From the NCBI GenBank assembly GCA_040902885.1, contig JBBDWK010000074.1:33821-97820 (forward strand): a stretch of DNA of 64,000 bases, read 5' to 3'. The stretch is from JBBDWK01 sp040902885 (GTDB lineage: Bacteria > Acidobacteriota > Terriglobia > Bryobacterales > Bryobacteraceae). The notes beneath the pieces were generated by a model. The model was given only the letters and a program-made list of their open reading frames with translations, did no database searches and had not been told where the DNA came from. Both the position numbers and the translations under genes were made by a program. Below are positions 44,512 to 52,881 of the stretch, one piece after another; positions within the stretch are counted from its first letter, which is position 1; each line of letters opens with the position of its first letter.

Positions 44512-46980
44512 CTACATCCCCCCTTCATCGCGCCGCTGCAGCATGCGGCTTTTCGCGTCCGCGTACAGGCGCCTCGTCTGCTCACGCTCCTCTTCCGTGT
44601 TCCATGAAGTTTGTCCCATGGCGCGCTCCAGCGAACGGTCGATCCACTGCACAAAATACTCGGCGTCTTCTCGCGACCGAACGGGTTTGTTGCCGACGGT
44701 CACCCATACCGGCATCGTCGCGGCGAATGGGAATGGGCGCCGGATAGGCGTCCGCCCGTATTGGGCGCGGACCTGAACGCCGAACCACCCGCTTCCGGTG
44801 ACGTCAGCCGGGGTCTTGAAGTGGAGTTTGTGCTGCCCGGCCTCGCCTTTGACGGTCTTGACCGGCCGCCCTTTCCATAGCACCTCAACCTCGAGAATGG
44901 GCATGATGGATTTGACTTCCACCTCTATCGACACCGAGTGGCGGCCTTCGGCCAGCCGAATCTCATCGCCAGGCTCCTTGCCATTCACCTTCAAAAAGAC
45001 CAGCGGGCCGGAAGTGACGAAGGACCGTCCCGCGCGAAAGTCGGCCGTCCATTTGTCGTAGTTGAGAGTTTTGCCGCTGCGCACGTAGACGCGGTTGGAA
45101 CCCAGAATGTAGCTGCGATAGAAGTTCGGAAATGCATCTTCGCCCGCCGACGCCACTACGCGGTAGCCGCAGTTCCAGGCTCGGTACAGCGCTTCCATGC
45201 CCTGCAAAGAGTTGGCTTCCACGAAATCCACATTGTCGAGTGCGAGATCGACGGGAAAATGCGTTCCCGCGCCGTGCGCGTAACCGGCCAGGCCCTTCTG
45301 CGCGCGAGTGACCTGAAACGGAATGGTGTTCGAGGGATACAGGCTGTCCACCACCGTGTTTTGGTAGCCGACGTAATCCGGAATCACCAGATGCTCTTTC
45401 AAATTCAGGAAGCTTGCATGGCCCCAGAATGGCGGATGGTATTCCTGTCCGTGAAAGAGGATGCGCGTGCTGGTTGAAACCGGGTCCGGCTTGCCGGTGA
45501 AGTGAGCGGCATCCGGAATGCGCTGCTCTTTGTTGCAAATCAGGTTATTCAGAATGTGAATGTCTTCGGCCTCGGCCTGTTCCATGAGCCGCTGCGGCGT
45601 GTTGAAGTAAACACCCGCGTAGTTCATGTGGAAGTGGTTGTCACCGTCCCACCAGCCCTTTTCCGGAAGATTATCCAAGCGCTCGAGCGGAATGGTCAGC
45701 GATCCGGGCTCCTTGGGGTTGACAAGCACCTGCCGTTCGACGGGCAGGTACTCGAAGCCCCGCGACACGCTGAGCCGCGTTGCGCCCGGCGGCAACTCGA
45801 TTTCGAAATCCCCGTCGGTATGGAAATAGTGATATTCGCTCTTGTCCATGTGATCGAACATGAGCCAGTCCGCCCGGAACCAACTCTCGGCCGGCGCATA
45901 GGCGCGGCCATCGGCGGCATTCAGATGGACGCGTGCGCGCATCGGTTTCCGCGTCGCCGCATCCGTCACCTGGACGCGGAGCTTTCCCATGGGCCGGCGG
46001 TACGCGAATTTATCAATGGCAATCCGCTCCATCCTGCCGCCAAACCAATGAAACAGCCAGAGACTGGTATCGCCGGTCTCATTCGAGATGAATGCGATGC
46101 GCGTGCCATCCGGGGACCATCGCGGGGTAGTGCGATCGAAGTCGCCGTACGTCAGCGGAAAAACGTCGCCGCCTTTGGGCGGCATCGCCCAGAGCTGCTG
46201 CCACTGCCGCCCCAGATACGAGCTGTAGACGAGCTTGGCGCCCTCCGGCGACAAGGTCGGCCGCGCCTTCCATGTAGTCTCCTCATAGTAGAAGCGCTTT
46301 AGCTCCGCACCGGGCTCCGCCCGCATCCGGTAAAACCCGCCCGACCCATGCTTGTTGTCACGGTTCGAGATCAGGATCAGCTCTTTGCCGTCCCGCGTCC
46401 AGGTGGGATGAATGTGCAGGGCCCACTTCCCGTAATACACGGTGGGCGGAACCAGCTCGAACTCCCGCGTGAGCATTTGCGGCATCCCCACCACGCCGTT
46501 GTCGATGGGCAGCACGTAAATGTTGTAGTTGCCGTTGGGGTGCGTCGAAACATAAGCAAGACGCGATCCGTCCGGCGACCACTCCGGCTCCACGTTGATC
46601 GAGTTCCCCGAAGTCAACTGGCGCGTCGTGCCGTCAGTCAGGTTCAGCAGCCACAGGTGGATCTGCTCATTCAAGTCCGCCGTGTAGGCGATCCACTTGC
46701 CGTCCGGCGACCACGCGGGCATGGAGTCGTACGACTTCGCGCTGGTGAGCTCGTGCGCCGTCGGCTCGCCCAACCGTAAACGCCAGATGGATCCTTTCGC
46801 CGAGAATGCGATCGATTTGCCGTCCGGCGACCAGGAAGGAAAATTGGGCCCGTTCGTAATCTGCGGCAGGTAGCACTCGAGAGTGTACGGCTCGCCCGTC
46901 ATAATGCGGGAGAAGACGCGCCGCTGCCCCTGGGCCAGCAGCGCGCCGCAGAGCATCAACAGCAAAGCGATGGCGCGCAT
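44512..46980 (-). CDS. CehA/McbA-type metallohydrolase with N-terminal TolB-like propeller
   Basis: 822 aa. Signal peptide (AIALLLMLCGALLAQ). The N-terminal half is a TolB/WD40-like propeller with six or more blades carrying the SPDGK..IAF pattern (residues about 45-330). The C-terminal half has a PHP-like metal site start, GWWDGDNHFHMNY (His-x-His near residue 447), and GYAHGAGTHFP. CehA is named for carbaryl hydrolysis, but the family is broad. Two bases downstream of a TonB receptor gene on the same strand, so the pair is probably an uptake/cleavage unit. Confidence 0.83.
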   Translation of the reverse strand: MRAIALLLMLCGALLAQGQRRVFSRIMTGEPYTLECYLPQITNGPNFPSWSPDGKSIAFSAKGSIWRLRLGEPTAHELTSAKSYDSMPAWSPDGKWIAYTADLNEQIHLWLLNLTDGTTRQLTSGNSINVEPEWSPDGSRLAYVSTHPNGNYNIYVLPIDNGVVGMPQMLTREFELVPPTVYYGKWALHIHPTWTRDGKELILISNRDNKHGSGGFYRMRAEPGAELKRFYYEETTWKARPTLSPEGAKLVYSSYLGRQWQQLWAMPPKGGDVFPLTYGDFDRTTPRWSPDGTRIAFISNETGDTSLWLFHWFGGRMERIAIDKFAYRRPMGKLRVQVTDAATRKPMRARVHLNAADGRAYAPAESWFRADWLMFDHMDKSEYHYFHTDGDFEIELPPGATRLSVSRGFEYLPVERQVLVNPKEPGSLTIPLERLDNLPEKGWWDGDNHFHMNYAGVYFNTPQRLMEQAEAEDIHILNNLICNKEQRIPDAAHFTGKPDPVSTSTRILFHGQEYHPPFWGHASFLNLKEHLVIPDYVGYQNTVVDSLYPSNTIPFQVTRAQKGLAGYAHGAGTHFPVDLALDNVDFVEANSLQGMEALYRAWNCGYRVVASAGEDAFPNFYRSYILGSNRVYVRSGKTLNYDKWTADFRAGRSFVTSGPLVFLKVNGKEPGDEIRLAEGRHSVSIEVEVKSIMPILEVEVLWKGRPVKTVKGEAGQHKLHFKTPADVTGSGWFGVQVRAQYGRTPIRRPFPFAATMPVWVTVGNKPVRSREDAEYFVQWIDRSLERAMGQTSWNTEEEREQTRRLYADAKSRMLQRRDEGGM

Positions 46981-46982
46981 CG

Positions 46983-49900
46983 CTAAAATTCAAACCGCAG
47001 GGCAAACTGCATCTCCCGCCCGAGGCCGGCGCTCGTGATCCGGCCGAAATTGCCCGAGCTGATTTCGAGCGTGGGCGGATTGAAGGGCGGCGTATTGGTG
47101 AAATTGTAGTTCTCCCAGCGGAACTGGATGCTTTTGGTCTCTGTGATTGGGAAGTTCTTGAAAATCGCGAAGTCCACATTGACGAGGCCGGGTGCGGTGA
47201 GGATGTTGCGGCCGCTGTTTCCGTAGTGGCCTCGCGCGAGGACGAACGCCGACGTATCGAACCAGCGGCTCAGGGTGCGCTCGCCGCCCTCCAACCGTCC
47301 GTCGCTGATGCGGTCTGGCCGGTGGTTGCAGCGGGGACACCCATCGTCGACCGGCTTAAGATTCTGTGTGGGATGCATTGGCATCCCGGTCTCCATGACC
47401 AGGACGCCGTTCAGTTGCCAGCCCCCGAGCAGTTGTCCCAGGAAACCGCGTTTGTTGGAGTAAAAAGGCAGCTCATACAGCCATGCCGTCGTCGAGCGGT
47501 GCCGCTGATCGTGTTCCGCAAGGCCTTTCTCCAGGCTCCAGTTGTACGGATTGTTGTGCCTCTGCGCCCCGCAGCAGGCGAACGAATCGAACAACGACTT
47601 CGAATACGTGTAGGTCTGGATGAACGTGAACCCTTGCGAGAAGCGCTTCTCGAGCTTCGTCAGCAGTCCGTGGTAATTACCGGCGGCGTCGAGCGAGATA
47701 TTTTCGATCGGCCCCCACCCCGGATACACTCGCGTGGTTGTGCCCGGGAGGTACGGGTTCACCGTGCGCGGAGAATCGAAATGGCTGGACTTCGATCCGA
47801 CATATCCCACTTCCAGCGTGAGACTCCGTGCAAACAGCCGCTGAATATTGAAGTTCCACTGCTGTACGTCGCCTACGCCGCGTTTCGGGTCCGCGGAGTT
47901 AATCTCGCTGCTGATGTTCAGATTACTCGCCTGGTCGGCGTTCCTCATGGCGATACGGACATTGCCGGCCGTGTTCAATTCGTTGATGCTGGCATTGTTG
48001 GGAGGATTGGCTGCCAGGGCCGGCACGAACATGTTCATCATATTGACGTTGTAAAAGATGCCGTAGCCGGCGCGAATGACCGTGTTGGTTCCTCCGAAGG
48101 GACGCCAGGCCAACCCGATGCGAGGAGCGAAATTTTTCTTGCTCGGCTCGTTCAGCGGTCCCCGCTGGCCCACTTCGGGAAACAATGCCTGCCGAGTGAA
48201 GTCGAAGTTTCTCGTTTGCCCGCCGATGTCCTCGATGGCGGAGTTGTACTCATACCGAAGACCCAGGTTCAGGGTCAATTTGGGCGTGACCTTCCAGTCA
48301 TCTACCAGGTACCAGTGCGAGCGCCAGAACCGTGTCTTGGGAAATGTCCCAGGGTCTTGGCCCGGCGGCAGGTCGTCGATGAAGCCCAGGCGTACCTGCT
48401 GCGGCTGGTCCATAAGAAAGTCGGCCCAAGCCAGGCGGCCTCGTTCCGCACCGGTTACTCCCGCCGCGGTTCCGGCATGGATTCCGCTGAAATCGAAAGC
48501 CCCCTTGACGAATATAACGGTGCGCCGATCGAGGCGAAGCATGGTGAACTCGGTTCCGGCTTTAATGGAATGACTGCCCCGGTTAATGGTGATGTGATCG
48601 GCAATTTGCCGCGATTCATCCCAGATTGTATTGATGTCGGTGTTTCCGAGCCCGCTCACGCCGGTAATTGCAACGCTCGGCAAGCCGGTGTCGAGGGGAT
48701 TGTTCGTCTGGCCGGGTATACCCAGGTCTCTCAATATGTTGAAGTCGGTGCCGCTGACATCGTCCACGGTCTTGAAGACGTCCCGGTTATAGGAAACCTT
48801 CAGCTCATTCAAGACCGTCGCGGAAAAAATTCGGGTGTAGTTGAGCGTCGCATTCTGCTGCCGCCGCGGCCTTCGGGTAACGAAGAACGGGTGCGGGTTG
48901 ATCGGAAAGGTGGGCAGCTGCACGTCCTGATAGCCATAACGTCCGAACAACCGGTCTTTGTCCCCGATGTTGTGATCGATGCGAACGAATGCCTGGTCGT
49001 CGTTATCGGCGTTCCTGCTTGTTCCCGAGAAGTTGTTCGTGCCAGTGAACTCCGGATTGCCTAAGTTTGGCTCCGGCCAGAACTGGAACAACGCGCGAGC
49101 CTGCGCCGAGATGCGGCTTGCGGGAATCTGGTTGCCCGGGAAGGGTATCCCGCTCGAGAGATCCTGAATCGGAATCAGCGAGCCGTCCGGGCGGCGGAAG
49201 AATGGCTCGGTCAAGTCGCCGGATTTCATGCGTGAAGTTGGATAGTTAGCGAATCCCTGCTGGCTCCGGCGCTCCCGGAAGAACTCTCCGTTGACGGTAA
49301 AGAAAGTCCGATTCTTCAGAATCGGGCCGCTCAGGACGCCCCCGAATGTGTTTCGCCGGAGCGGAGTCTTCTGATTTCCCGGGAGCTCGAAGAAGTTGCG
49401 CGCGTCCAGTCTGTCGTTTCTCAGGAAGTGAAAGAGAACGCCGTGAAACTCATTCGTGCCCGGACGCATGGTGGCGATGATTTGCGCGCCGGATTGTGTC
49501 CCGTACTCCGCCGAGTACCAGCCCGATTCCACCCGGAATTCCTGGATCGCTTCGACCGACGGCCGCATGCGTACGGAACCGTGAATCGCGGTCTTCAGGG
49601 GCGCGCCATCCAGCAGAATGGCATTGTTGTGAACCTTCTGCCCCATGGCCGCGATTCCGAAACCAGGTCCGAATCCGCTGGTGGTAACGCTGCTCGCGGG
49701 ACCCCGGCTCATTCCCGGCGCGAGAAGAGCCAGCCGGAACAGATTGCGATTTCCCGGCAACGGCAATTCGCGGATCTTGGCGGAGTCGATGACCGTGCTG
49801 AGCGTGCTGTCATCGGTCTGGACGGCGGCGATGTTGCCTTCCACGAGAACCTGTTGAGTGACCTCGCCCAGTTGCAGCCGGACATCGGCACGGGAGCGCT

Positions 49901-50195
49901 GGTCTACTTCCAGCCGGATTCCCGTAATCACGGCGGTACGAAAACCGGCCGCTTCCACCTGCAGCTCATAAATGCCCACGTCGAGCGCGGGCACTTCGAA
50001 GTCGCCGCGGTCGCTGGTAGTCGTTACTCGCTTCTGTTGAGTGCCGCTGTTGGTGATGGTGACAGAGACCCTGGGAACGGGAGCGCCGGACTGATCTGTC
50101 ACGGTACCAAGAATGGTGGATCGTCCCCCTTGGCTGAACAGCAGGCCAGGGGACATCAAAAAAAAGATGGCAGAACCAAGTGTTACCCTTCGCAT
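46983..50195 (-). CDS. TonB-dependent receptor-like outer-membrane protein with N-terminal carboxypeptidase-regulatory domain (4)
   Basis: 1070 aa. GGAGGAGG precedes the ATG at 50195. Signal peptide (RRVTLGSAIFFLMSPGLLFSQ), carboxypeptidase-regulatory fold (TILGTVTDQSGAPVPRVSV), plug (IRELPLPGNRNLFRL, QIIATMRPGTNEFHGVLF), barrel ending MQFALRFEF. Its barrel sequence differs from the other receptors here. Co-directional with the CehA-type gene, 2 bases apart. Confidence 0.87.
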   Translation of the reverse strand: MRRVTLGSAIFFLMSPGLLFSQGGRSTILGTVTDQSGAPVPRVSVTITNSGTQQKRVTTTSDRGDFEVPALDVGIYELQVEAAGFRTAVITGIRLEVDQRSRADVRLQLGEVTQQVLVEGNIAAVQTDDSTLSTVIDSAKIRELPLPGNRNLFRLALLAPGMSRGPASSVTTSGFGPGFGIAAMGQKVHNNAILLDGAPLKTAIHGSVRMRPSVEAIQEFRVESGWYSAEYGTQSGAQIIATMRPGTNEFHGVLFHFLRNDRLDARNFFELPGNQKTPLRRNTFGGVLSGPILKNRTFFTVNGEFFRERRSQQGFANYPTSRMKSGDLTEPFFRRPDGSLIPIQDLSSGIPFPGNQIPASRISAQARALFQFWPEPNLGNPEFTGTNNFSGTSRNADNDDQAFVRIDHNIGDKDRLFGRYGYQDVQLPTFPINPHPFFVTRRPRRQQNATLNYTRIFSATVLNELKVSYNRDVFKTVDDVSGTDFNILRDLGIPGQTNNPLDTGLPSVAITGVSGLGNTDINTIWDESRQIADHITINRGSHSIKAGTEFTMLRLDRRTVIFVKGAFDFSGIHAGTAAGVTGAERGRLAWADFLMDQPQQVRLGFIDDLPPGQDPGTFPKTRFWRSHWYLVDDWKVTPKLTLNLGLRYEYNSAIEDIGGQTRNFDFTRQALFPEVGQRGPLNEPSKKNFAPRIGLAWRPFGGTNTVIRAGYGIFYNVNMMNMFVPALAANPPNNASINELNTAGNVRIAMRNADQASNLNISSEINSADPKRGVGDVQQWNFNIQRLFARSLTLEVGYVGSKSSHFDSPRTVNPYLPGTTTRVYPGWGPIENISLDAAGNYHGLLTKLEKRFSQGFTFIQTYTYSKSLFDSFACCGAQRHNNPYNWSLEKGLAEHDQRHRSTTAWLYELPFYSNKRGFLGQLLGGWQLNGVLVMETGMPMHPTQNLKPVDDGCPRCNHRPDRISDGRLEGGERTLSRWFDTSAFVLARGHYGNSGRNILTAPGLVNVDFAIFKNFPITETKSIQFRWENYNFTNTPPFNPPTLEISSGNFGRITSAGLGREMQFALRFEF

Positions 50196-50319
50196 GCGGA
50201 GCCTCCTCCGGGCGCCTGGTTAAAATGGGCGTGACTCAGATCTACCATTTGCCTGGAATGCTGTCAATGAATGCGGCATGAATGGCATAATCAGACCTTC
50301 GTTGCTGGGAGCGATCGTT

Positions 50320-52110
50320 ATGAGACTTCTATGGGTGTTGCTGGCGCCGGCTCTTCTTTTCGGCCAGAACGCCGGCGTGCGCGAATCGGAAGAGATGGTT
50401 GCCATGCGCGACGGCGTGAAACTCGCCACGGATGTCTACCGCCCGGCGCAAGACGGCAGGTTTCCCGTCGTCTTGATCCGCACTCCCTATAACAAGGCGG
50501 GTCTGAAAGCCCAGTGCACCGCGTTCGCCGAGGGCGGCTACGTCTGTATCGCGCAGGACTGCCGGGGCCGCTTCCGTTCGGAAGGGGAATTCTACGCGTT
50601 CCTCAACGAAGGAAAGGACGGCTTTGACGCGATCGAGTGGGCCGCCGCGCAACCATGGTCGAACAGTAAGGTTGGGACATTCGGCGGCTCTTACCTGGCG
50701 TGGGATCAGTTCCACGCGTCGATGTATCGCCCGCCGCACCTCACGGCGATGTTCGCGGTCGTGGGAGGCGCCAATTTTCTGGAGGAGTATGCCCACCCGG
50801 CGGGCACGCCGAACCTCGGCTGGTCCAACTGGCTCCTGGGCTCCGCCCTGAGCAGCCCGCGCGGGCAGAACGACCCGGAAGCGCGCCAGCGCCTGGCGGC
50901 CGCCACGAAAGACAGAGCTTCCTGGATTGCGCTGCACCCCGAAAAACGCGCGGAGCTCTTCCGTGAATTTCCCGAGCACCTGCGCATGTTCCAGGATTAT
51001 TACGGCAACCCCAATGAAAATCGCTACTGGAAGCAGCGCGGTTTCTACACCGCCGGATACACGCGCGAGATGAAAGACGTCCCCACTATGTTCGTCAGCG
51101 GCTGGTTCGATTATTTCATCGAGGGGACGGTCGGCACTTACGTAGCGACGGCCGGGATTCACAAGAGTCCGAAGAAGCTGATGCTGGGTCCTTGGCCGCA
51201 TGGCGTCGGACGAAGTGTATGCGGCCAGGCCGATTTCGGCGCCGCGTCCGCGGTGAAGGTGAACGAACTCGCGATTGCGTGGTTCGACCATTGGCTGAAG
51301 GGCGAGACGCTCCAGCGCGTAGGTCCTGAGCCGGTCCACATCTTCCGCATGGGGGGCGGCGATGGAAGCCGTACGCAGGTCGAGGCAACGACGCTGATCG
51401 CGCACGGCGGGACGTGGACTACTCTCCCCGCCTGGCCGCCGCCGGATGCAAAGCCGAGCCGCTTCTTCATCGCCAAGACCGGCGATCTGACCCGTCAGGC
51501 GCCGCGTGAAGTGGAATCCCGGTCCTATGTCTTCGATCCCGATAACCCGATTCCCACGATTGGAGGGCGCTATTCCAACGGGCCGGACTCCCCGATGTGC
51601 CCCCAGGACCAGGTGTGCTCGCTCAATATCCTCGGCTGCCGCGATGCCGCGCCGCTGAACCAGCGGCCCGACGTCTTGTCGTACACGTCAGCGCCGCTGG
51701 ATGCGGATGTCGATGTTACCGGAGTGGTCCGCGCAAAACTGTGGATCTCTTCCGATGCCGTGGATACCGACTTCACCGCCAAGCTCATCGACGTTTATCC
51801 CGACGGCACAGCCCTGCACATCGCGGACGGCCAAATCCGTGCGCGGTACCGGAATCGGCATTCAAAGCCCGAGTTTCTGTCGCCCGGCAAAGTTTATCCG
51901 GTTGAGATCAACCTGGGCTCGGTGAGTAATTTATTCGTCAAAGATCACCGGATTCGCCTCGACATCTCCAGCAGCAACTATCCGAAGTTCGAGCCGAATT
52001 CGAACACCGCGGAACCAGCAGGCAAATGGACGCGGCGTATCAAGGCCAGGAACACCATCTATATGGGCGGCGGAAGGGCCAGTTACGTTGAGCTGCCCGT
52101 CCGTCCTTAG
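50320..52110 (+). CDS. CocE/NonD family hydrolase (peptidase S15-like)
   Basis: 596 aa from ATG 50320, chosen because GGGAG lies 8 bases upstream and a signal peptide follows (RLLWVLLAPALLFGQ). Alpha/beta-hydrolase domain with nucleophile elbow GTFGGSYLAWDQ (Ser near residue 125), cap region, and a C-terminal jelly-roll (VDVTGVVRAKLWISSDA, FVKDHRIRLDISSSNYP). The family hydrolyses acyl esters or X-Pro peptides; exported here. Divergent from the TonB receptor gene at 46983-50195. Confidence 0.88.
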   Translation: MRLLWVLLAPALLFGQNAGVRESEEMVAMRDGVKLATDVYRPAQDGRFPVVLIRTPYNKAGLKAQCTAFAEGGYVCIAQDCRGRFRSEGEFYAFLNEGKDGFDAIEWAAAQPWSNSKVGTFGGSYLAWDQFHASMYRPPHLTAMFAVVGGANFLEEYAHPAGTPNLGWSNWLLGSALSSPRGQNDPEARQRLAAATKDRASWIALHPEKRAELFREFPEHLRMFQDYYGNPNENRYWKQRGFYTAGYTREMKDVPTMFVSGWFDYFIEGTVGTYVATAGIHKSPKKLMLGPWPHGVGRSVCGQADFGAASAVKVNELAIAWFDHWLKGETLQRVGPEPVHIFRMGGGDGSRTQVEATTLIAHGGTWTTLPAWPPPDAKPSRFFIAKTGDLTRQAPREVESRSYVFDPDNPIPTIGGRYSNGPDSPMCPQDQVCSLNILGCRDAAPLNQRPDVLSYTSAPLDADVDVTGVVRAKLWISSDAVDTDFTAKLIDVYPDGTALHIADGQIRARYRNRHSKPEFLSPGKVYPVEINLGSVSNLFVKDHRIRLDISSSNYPKFEPNSNTAEPAGKWTRRIKARNTIYMGGGRASYVELPVRP

Positions 52111-52115
52111 AATCA

Positions 52116-52227
52116 AGCTTTCAGCCATCAGCCATCAGCTTTCAGCGATCGGCGCACCATGGAATTGAAACACAGGCTCACCGTGTTCTGGCAAAAGCTG
52201 AGCGCTGATAGCTGAACGCTGAAAGCT
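52116..52227. repeat. Imperfect inverted repeat built from AGCTTTCAGC/ATCAGC units
   Basis: Bases 52116-52146 and 52197-52227 are 31-base inverted copies with 26 matches, separated by 50 bases. The left arm also contains a short tandem (CAGCCAT twice). Sits between the CocE-type gene and the molybdenum-hydroxylase genes. The rest of the gap (to 52388) shows no gene, only an upstream region with a strong GGAGGTGAT ribosome-binding site for the next CDS. Confidence 0.7.
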
Positions 52228-52388
52228 GCCTGCGTTGCAATTCGGACCTGTTTCGGGGTCGCGAATGAAGCGCTTCGGTGATAGTCTGGTCGAGTGAAGC
52301 CGCTACTCGCGACTCTAGAGACAAACGCGCACACCGTTCGCCTGATGGCGCCACGGGTTGTGCGGTTGTTCGCTGTGGAGGTGATTGA

Positions 52389-52877
52389 ATGGCGAAGTTC
52401 CGATTGACTGTAAACGGCCGGGAGCGCGTGGTGGACACAGACCCCGAACGCCCGTTGCTGGAGGTGCTCCGCGAAGACCTGAAGCTCACGGGCACAAAGT
52501 ACGGTTGCGGAGAAGGCCAGTGCCGGGCCTGCACAGTGATCATGGACGAACGTCCCATCGTCACTTGCGTCACGCCGGTGCGCTCGGCGCACGGTAAGAG
52601 CATTCTCACGATCGAAGGCCTGGGCGATGTCGCCAACCTGCACCGCGTGCAGCAGGCATTTCTTGAAGAAGGCGCGATGCAGTGTGGGTATTGCACACCC
52701 GGTATGATCCTTCGGACCGTCGCGCTGCTGAACGAACAGCCCAAGCCAACAGAAGCGCAGGTGATAGAAGCGCTGAACGGAAACCTATGCCGATGCTGCG
52801 GCTACCCGACGATTCTGGCGGCGGTGCACAGAGCCGCAGCCGCCCGTCAAACCTCAGGCTCGAAGAGTGAGGAGTAG
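52389..52877 (+). CDS. (2Fe-2S)-binding subunit of a molybdenum hydroxylase (IorA-like)
   Basis: 162 aa. Strong GGAGG box 7 bases before ATG. The N-terminal plant-type ferredoxin domain has GCGEGQCRACTV, then a four-helix 2Fe-2S domain with QCGYCTPGM and LCRCCGY. The last motif has Cys where most relatives have Thr/Gly. It carries electrons from the molybdenum cofactor subunit encoded next. As in isoquinoline 1-oxidoreductase, no FAD subunit gene is present. Confidence 0.92.
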   Translation: MAKFRLTVNGRERVVDTDPERPLLEVLREDLKLTGTKYGCGEGQCRACTVIMDERPIVTCVTPVRSAHGKSILTIEGLGDVANLHRVQQAFLEEGAMQCGYCTPGMILRTVALLNEQPKPTEAQVIEALNGNLCRCCGYPTILAAVHRAAAARQTSGSKSEE

Positions 52878-52881
52878 TGCA

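Noticed and set aside
47226..49064. 612-codon open frame on the plus strand
   Set aside because: Antisense of the fourth TonB receptor; no signal, domain or ribosome-binding site.
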